A stretch of 8,760 bases of DNA from an uncultured Lachnospiraceae bacterium (lineage in GTDB: Bacteria; Bacillota; Clostridia; Lachnospirales; Lachnospiraceae), in the NCBI GenBank assembly GCA_905209865.1, contig CAJLUP010000076.1, forward strand, positions 1-8,760, read 5' to 3'. The position numbers and the translations under genes were made by a program. Positions 6,144 through 8,760 of this stretch are shown here, piece after piece. How positions within the stretch are numbered: position 1 is the first letter of the stretch; each line of letters starts with the position of its first letter. The notes under the pieces were generated by a model. It saw only the letters and a list, made by a program, of their open reading frames with translations. It searched no databases and was not told the origin of the DNA.

Positions 6144-6929
6144 TCAGGGAAGTTGAGTTAAAGGTTTGATCTGATATCCCATTTCTTCCCATTTTGTTAA
6201 TAACTCATCCAGTATTTCGGCATTTGTTCTTGAAGTGCTGTGAAGCAGGACGATGGCGCCGGGATGAATGCGTTTCAGCAGTTTATCAAAAGCTTCTTCT
6301 TTGGTCGGCTGATCGGTATCATACCAGTCAACATAGGCAAGACTCCAGAAAAAGGTCTTATATCCGAGCTCCTGCGCCATTTTTAAATTTTTTTCGCTAT
6401 ATTTTCCTTGCGGTGGACGGTAGAAACGAACCATTTCTTTTCCGGTTGTTTCTTTATATATATTCTCCACATCTGTCAATTCTTTTTGAAAGGTTTCAAG
6501 TGTTGAGATTTGGGACATATCGGGATGATGCCACGTATGGTTTCCTACGATATGTCCTTCCTTTTGCATTCTTTTGACCAGTTCAGGATTTGATTCGATA
6601 TAAGTTCCGACAACGAAAAAGGTGGCAGATGCGTTATGCTTTTTTAATGCGTCTAAAATTTTTCCGGTATTTCCGTTTTCGTATCCGGCGTCAAAAGTAA
6701 GATAAAGAACTTTTTCTTCGGTTTCCTGCATATAATAAGCGTCATATTTTGCAAGTTCTTCGGCGGAGGCGTTGGCAGTCGGCGGAGTATTTTCTTCGTG
6801 GAAACTCAGCCCCCAGTTTCCGTCCGAAGCGGCAGAAGTGAGGCTTCCTGCTCCGGCGCCGATCACATAGGATGATAGAAAAAGAGCCAGGAGAAAGAAA
6901 AAACTTTTTTTAGAAAATTTAGAATGCAT
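6144..6929 (-). CDS. pdaA: PdaA-like polysaccharide deacetylase (spore-cortex delta-lactam type)
   Basis: Exported carbohydrate esterase family 4 enzyme, 261 residues, close in length to B. subtilis PdaA (about 263). PdaA removes acetyl groups from muramic acid in spore-cortex peptidoglycan, a step toward muramic delta-lactam. Residues 8-27 are an uncleaved anchor or signal peptide; AGAG or TSAAS could be cleavage sites, and no lipobox Cys is present. The NodB domain follows: motif 1 TFDAG (78-82) with catalytic-base Asp80, motif 2 HTWHHP (131-136) with metal-type His131 and His135, motif 3 RPPQG (171-175), motif 4 VDW (200-202), motif 5 LLHS (228-231). The second Asp of the usual TFDDG is Ala81; B. 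subtilis PdaA also lacks it (Asn there). The shared blocks TFDxGYENG, GHIxGNHxxHHPD and HPGAIxLLH make the PdaA assignment strong. AAGGGG (6941-6946) lies 11 bases before the ATG. The gene is divergent from the dehydrogenase. Confidence 0.92.
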   Translation of the reverse strand: MHSKFSKKSFFFLLALFLSSYVIGAGAGSLTSAASDGNWGLSFHEENTPPTANASAEELAKYDAYYMQETEEKVLYLTFDAGYENGNTGKILDALKKHNASATFFVVGTYIESNPELVKRMQKEGHIVGNHTWHHPDMSQISTLETFQKELTDVENIYKETTGKEMVRFYRPPQGKYSEKNLKMAQELGYKTFFWSLAYVDWYDTDQPTKEEAFDKLLKRIHPGAIVLLHSTSRTNAEILDELLTKWEEMGYQIKPLTQLP

Positions 6930-6999
6930 CAGTATATAAACCCCTTAAGTTTTGTCATATTTATATGAATGATTTGGAAAGAATATGAGAAAAGAGAGG

Positions 7000-7028
7000 T
7001 GGACATTTTAAGGAAAGGGGAGTAAAAT
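7000..7028 (+). promoter_or_regulatory. Predicted sigma-A-type promoter for the D-2-hydroxyacid dehydrogenase
   Basis: TGGACA (7000-7005) and TAAAAT (7023-7028) each match the consensus at five of six positions, with a 17-base spacer. Transcription would begin near 7035, about 26 bases before the chosen start codon. It lies in the 131-base region between the divergent pdaA and dehydrogenase genes. Confidence 0.55.
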
Positions 7029-7060
7029 GAGGCAAATATATAGCGTAAGAGGTGATGAAA

Positions 7061-8044
7061 ATGAAGATTTTTGTATATAGTTACAGAGAGTTTGACGAGG
7101 CAGAGTATTTTGAAAAGTTTTCCAGGGAGTATCATGTGGAGCTTGGTATTTGCACAGAAGCTCCGTCACTTGACAATGCATGTCTGGCAAAAGGATATGA
7201 ATATGTAAGTATTCTTACGACAAAGATCGACAGACCGCTTTTGGAGAAGTTTCAGGAACTGGGAGTGAAAATGATATCGACAAGGACGATCGGATATGAT
7301 CATGTGGACATAGAGGCTGCACGGCAGCTTGGAATCCGCGTGAGCAATGTTTCGTATTCGCCGGAGTGCGTGGCAGATTATACGATGATGCTCATTTTGA
7401 TGTCTGTCAGAAAGATGAAGCGGATCATGCAAAGGGAAGAGCTGAATGATTTCTCCCTTCCCGGAATTCAAGGGCGTGAACTTCCGAATTTTACAGTAGG
7501 TGTTCTTGGTACAGGACGGATCGGACAGGCGGTAATCCGTGATCTGTCAGGATTTGGATGTAAGATTTATGCGTATGATAAGTATGAGAACGAGTCGGTG
7601 AAGCAGTATGCACAGTATACAAAACTTCAGACGATCTATGAAAAATGTGACCTGATCACTTTGCATATGCCTCTTTCGGAAGAGAATTTCCATCTTCTGG
7701 ATGCATCGGCAATGGAGCAGATGAAAGACGGAGTTGTTCTTATCAATACGGCACGGGGAAGTCTGATCGATACGAAAGCGCTGATCGAGGCTTTGGAATC
7801 TGGAAAAGTCGGCGCAGCAGGACTGGATGTCATTGAAGATGAGTTCGGTATGTATTATTATGACAGAAAATCAGACGTCCTTTCGAAGCGTGATCTATAT
7901 ATTCTGCGCGGATTTCCGAATGTGATCGTAACGCCGCATATGGCGTTTTATACGGATCAGGCAGTGAGCGATATGGTAAAACATTCGATAGAAAGCTGTA
8001 TCTTTCAGGAACAGGGCAAGGAAGATCCGTGGAAGGTTGTTTAA
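7061..8044 (+). CDS. D-lactate dehydrogenase-type D-isomer-specific 2-hydroxyacid dehydrogenase
   Basis: Cytoplasmic NAD-dependent oxidoreductase, 327 residues, the usual size. It most likely reduces pyruvate (or a related 2-keto acid) to D-lactate, regenerating NAD in fermentation. The Rossmann motif GTGRIG is at 150-155 with Asp173 after the second strand (IYAYD), favouring NAD over NADP. The catalytic set is Arg232 (NTARGS), Glu261 (DVIEDE) and His293 (TPHMAFYT); the Arg-Glu and Arg-His spacings of 29 and 61 residues match Lactobacillus D-LDH as I recall it. The C-terminal block with AFYTDQAV is typical of the D-LDH/VanH branch. Start at ATG 7061 is chosen because AGAGG (7048-7052) is eight bases upstream; the GTG 7052 and ATG 7055 overlap or abut that site. 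The ABC ATPase gene begins 15 bases downstream without a terminator. D-hydroxyisocaproate or VanH-like activity is possible, but there is no D-Ala-D-Lac ligase nearby. Confidence 0.9.
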   Translation: MKIFVYSYREFDEAEYFEKFSREYHVELGICTEAPSLDNACLAKGYEYVSILTTKIDRPLLEKFQELGVKMISTRTIGYDHVDIEAARQLGIRVSNVSYSPECVADYTMMLILMSVRKMKRIMQREELNDFSLPGIQGRELPNFTVGVLGTGRIGQAVIRDLSGFGCKIYAYDKYENESVKQYAQYTKLQTIYEKCDLITLHMPLSEENFHLLDASAMEQMKDGVVLINTARGSLIDTKALIEALESGKVGAAGLDVIEDEFGMYYYDRKSDVLSKRDLYILRGFPNVIVTPHMAFYTDQAVSDMVKHSIESCIFQEQGKEDPWKVV

Positions 8045-8059
8045 GAAAAGAGGAGTCAT

Positions 8060-8760
8060 ATGATCCGTGTGGAGAAACTTTTGAAAAATTTTGATGATGT
8101 ATGTGCGGTAAACAAGGTGACTCTTACTATTCCTGAAGGAGAGATGTTTGGTATTCTCGGAACGAATGGAGCCGGAAAGACGACGCTTCTTCGTATGATT
8201 GCAGGCGTGTTGGAAGCAGATGACGGCAAGATTGTTGTCGATGACACTGAAATCACGTCAGGGCAGGTGTCTGAAGAGATCTTTTATCTTCCTGATGATC
8301 CTTATTTTTTTCCAAATGCTTCCATGGAAGAAATGGCTTCGTTTTATAAGAAACATTATCGTTGCATGGATGTTGAAGCGGCGGCATATATGGCGGAAAA
8401 ACTGGATTTGGAAATGAAACGTCCTCTTCGCACATTCTCAAAAGGAATGAAGCGTCAGGCATTCCTTATTCTTGCGCTCTGTGCCGGAACAAAATATCTT
8501 CTATGTGACGAGGTGTTTGACGGACTTGATCCGATCGTGGCAGAGGTAATGAAAAATCTGTTCCGTCAGGAGATGAGAGAGCGGAAGCTTACTGTGATCG
8601 TGGCGTCTCATAAACTTCAGGAACTGGAAGATATCTGTCAGAGTATAGCAATCCTTCATAAGGGCGGAGTTCTTACTTCGGGAGATATGAAGCGCCAGGC
8701 AGGAAATATATGCAAGTATCAGTGCGTATTTCCGGATCAGACAGATTTAGAAGAAGTAAA
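8060..8760 (+). CDS. ABC transporter ATP-binding protein (3' end beyond window)
   Basis: Nucleotide-binding subunit of an ABC transporter, probably an ABC-2 type exporter; 233 residues are visible and the frame is open at the right edge. Walker A is GTNGAGKTT (34-42), the signature is SKGMKRQ (127-133) in place of LSGGQ, Walker B is YLLCDE (146-151), the D-loop is DGLDP (154-158) and the switch histidine is His184 in ASHK. The Q-loop position reads YLPDDPYFF (76-84), with Asp where Gln is usual. SKGM signatures and Asp/Glu Q-loops occur in many ABC-2 ATPases of the NatA/DrrA/CcmA-like branch. About 220 residues already cover a full domain, so only a short C-terminal region is missing. The start follows AGAGGAG (8049-8055) by four bases and lies 15 bases after the dehydrogenase stop, so co-transcription is likely. 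The permease is presumably just outside the window; the substrate is unknown. Confidence 0.93.
   Translation, partial: MIRVEKLLKNFDDVCAVNKVTLTIPEGEMFGILGTNGAGKTTLLRMIAGVLEADDGKIVVDDTEITSGQVSEEIFYLPDDPYFFPNASMEEMASFYKKHYRCMDVEAAAYMAEKLDLEMKRPLRTFSKGMKRQAFLILALCAGTKYLLCDEVFDGLDPIVAEVMKNLFRQEMRERKLTVIVASHKLQELEDICQSIAILHKGGVLTSGDMKRQAGNICKYQCVFPDQTDLEEV

Noticed and set aside
6930..7010. Possible sporulation sigma factor promoter for pdaA: CATATAA and CATATTCT on the minus strand resemble sigma-G and sigma-E/K -10 boxes
   Set aside because: No matching -35 (GMATR, ATA or AC-type) is found at the required distance, and such short boxes are frequent in AT-rich DNA.
7061..8044. VanH, part of a vancomycin-resistance cluster
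   Set aside because: The D-LDH/VanH branch is shared by ordinary fermentative enzymes, and no D-Ala-D-Lac ligase, VanX or VanRS gene is present in the window.
8199..8417. 72-codon plus-strand open frame near the right end
   Set aside because: It is an out-of-frame shadow of the ABC ATPase gene that runs from 8060 to the window edge with all expected motifs.

Overview
The window looks like a chromosomal stretch from an anaerobic, probably spore-forming Firmicute. The clostridial family Lachnospiraceae is the best guess, from protein character, strong AGGAGG-type ribosome binding sites, AT-rich intergenic DNA and a PdaA-type spore-cortex deacetylase. This is an inference; there is no rRNA or marker gene to settle it. 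All eight genes look intact apart from the two cut by the window edges. I see no tRNA, rRNA, insertion sequence, phage gene or CRISPR array.

Region 1 (1-4502, plus strand) is a potassium-uptake operon. It holds trkA (missing about its first ten codons at the left edge), trkH four bases later, and then a 548-residue membrane-anchored protein of unknown function 15 bases after trkH. It ends at a strong, bidirectional hairpin terminator. TrkH is the ion-conducting membrane subunit and TrkA its cytoplasmic nucleotide-binding gating subunit. The third gene is probably co-transcribed, but its job is unknown.

Region 2 (4503-5352) starts with an imperfect palindrome of about 51 bases. Next is a small minus-strand P-loop NTPase gene (140 residues), convergent with the trk operon and sharing its terminator. 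It is followed by a divergent intergenic region of 342 bases. That region carries a minus-strand promoter with a leader hairpin, a run of A-tracts, a Fur-box-like sequence and a good plus-strand promoter for zupT.

Region 3 (5353-6929) holds a ZIP-family divalent metal transporter (plus strand) and a PdaA-like polysaccharide deacetylase (minus strand). They converge with only 8 bases between their stop codons.

Region 4 (6930-8760) has a short divergent promoter region, a D-lactate dehydrogenase-type 2-hydroxyacid dehydrogenase and, 15 bases on, the ATPase subunit of an ABC transporter that runs off the right edge.

Most of the window is ordinary housekeeping and accessory metabolism, and I do not see a clear undescribed multi-gene system. 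The points most worth a second look are the Fur-like operator in front of zupT, the uncharacterised third trk-operon gene, the minimal P-loop protein and the palindromic element at 4512-4570.
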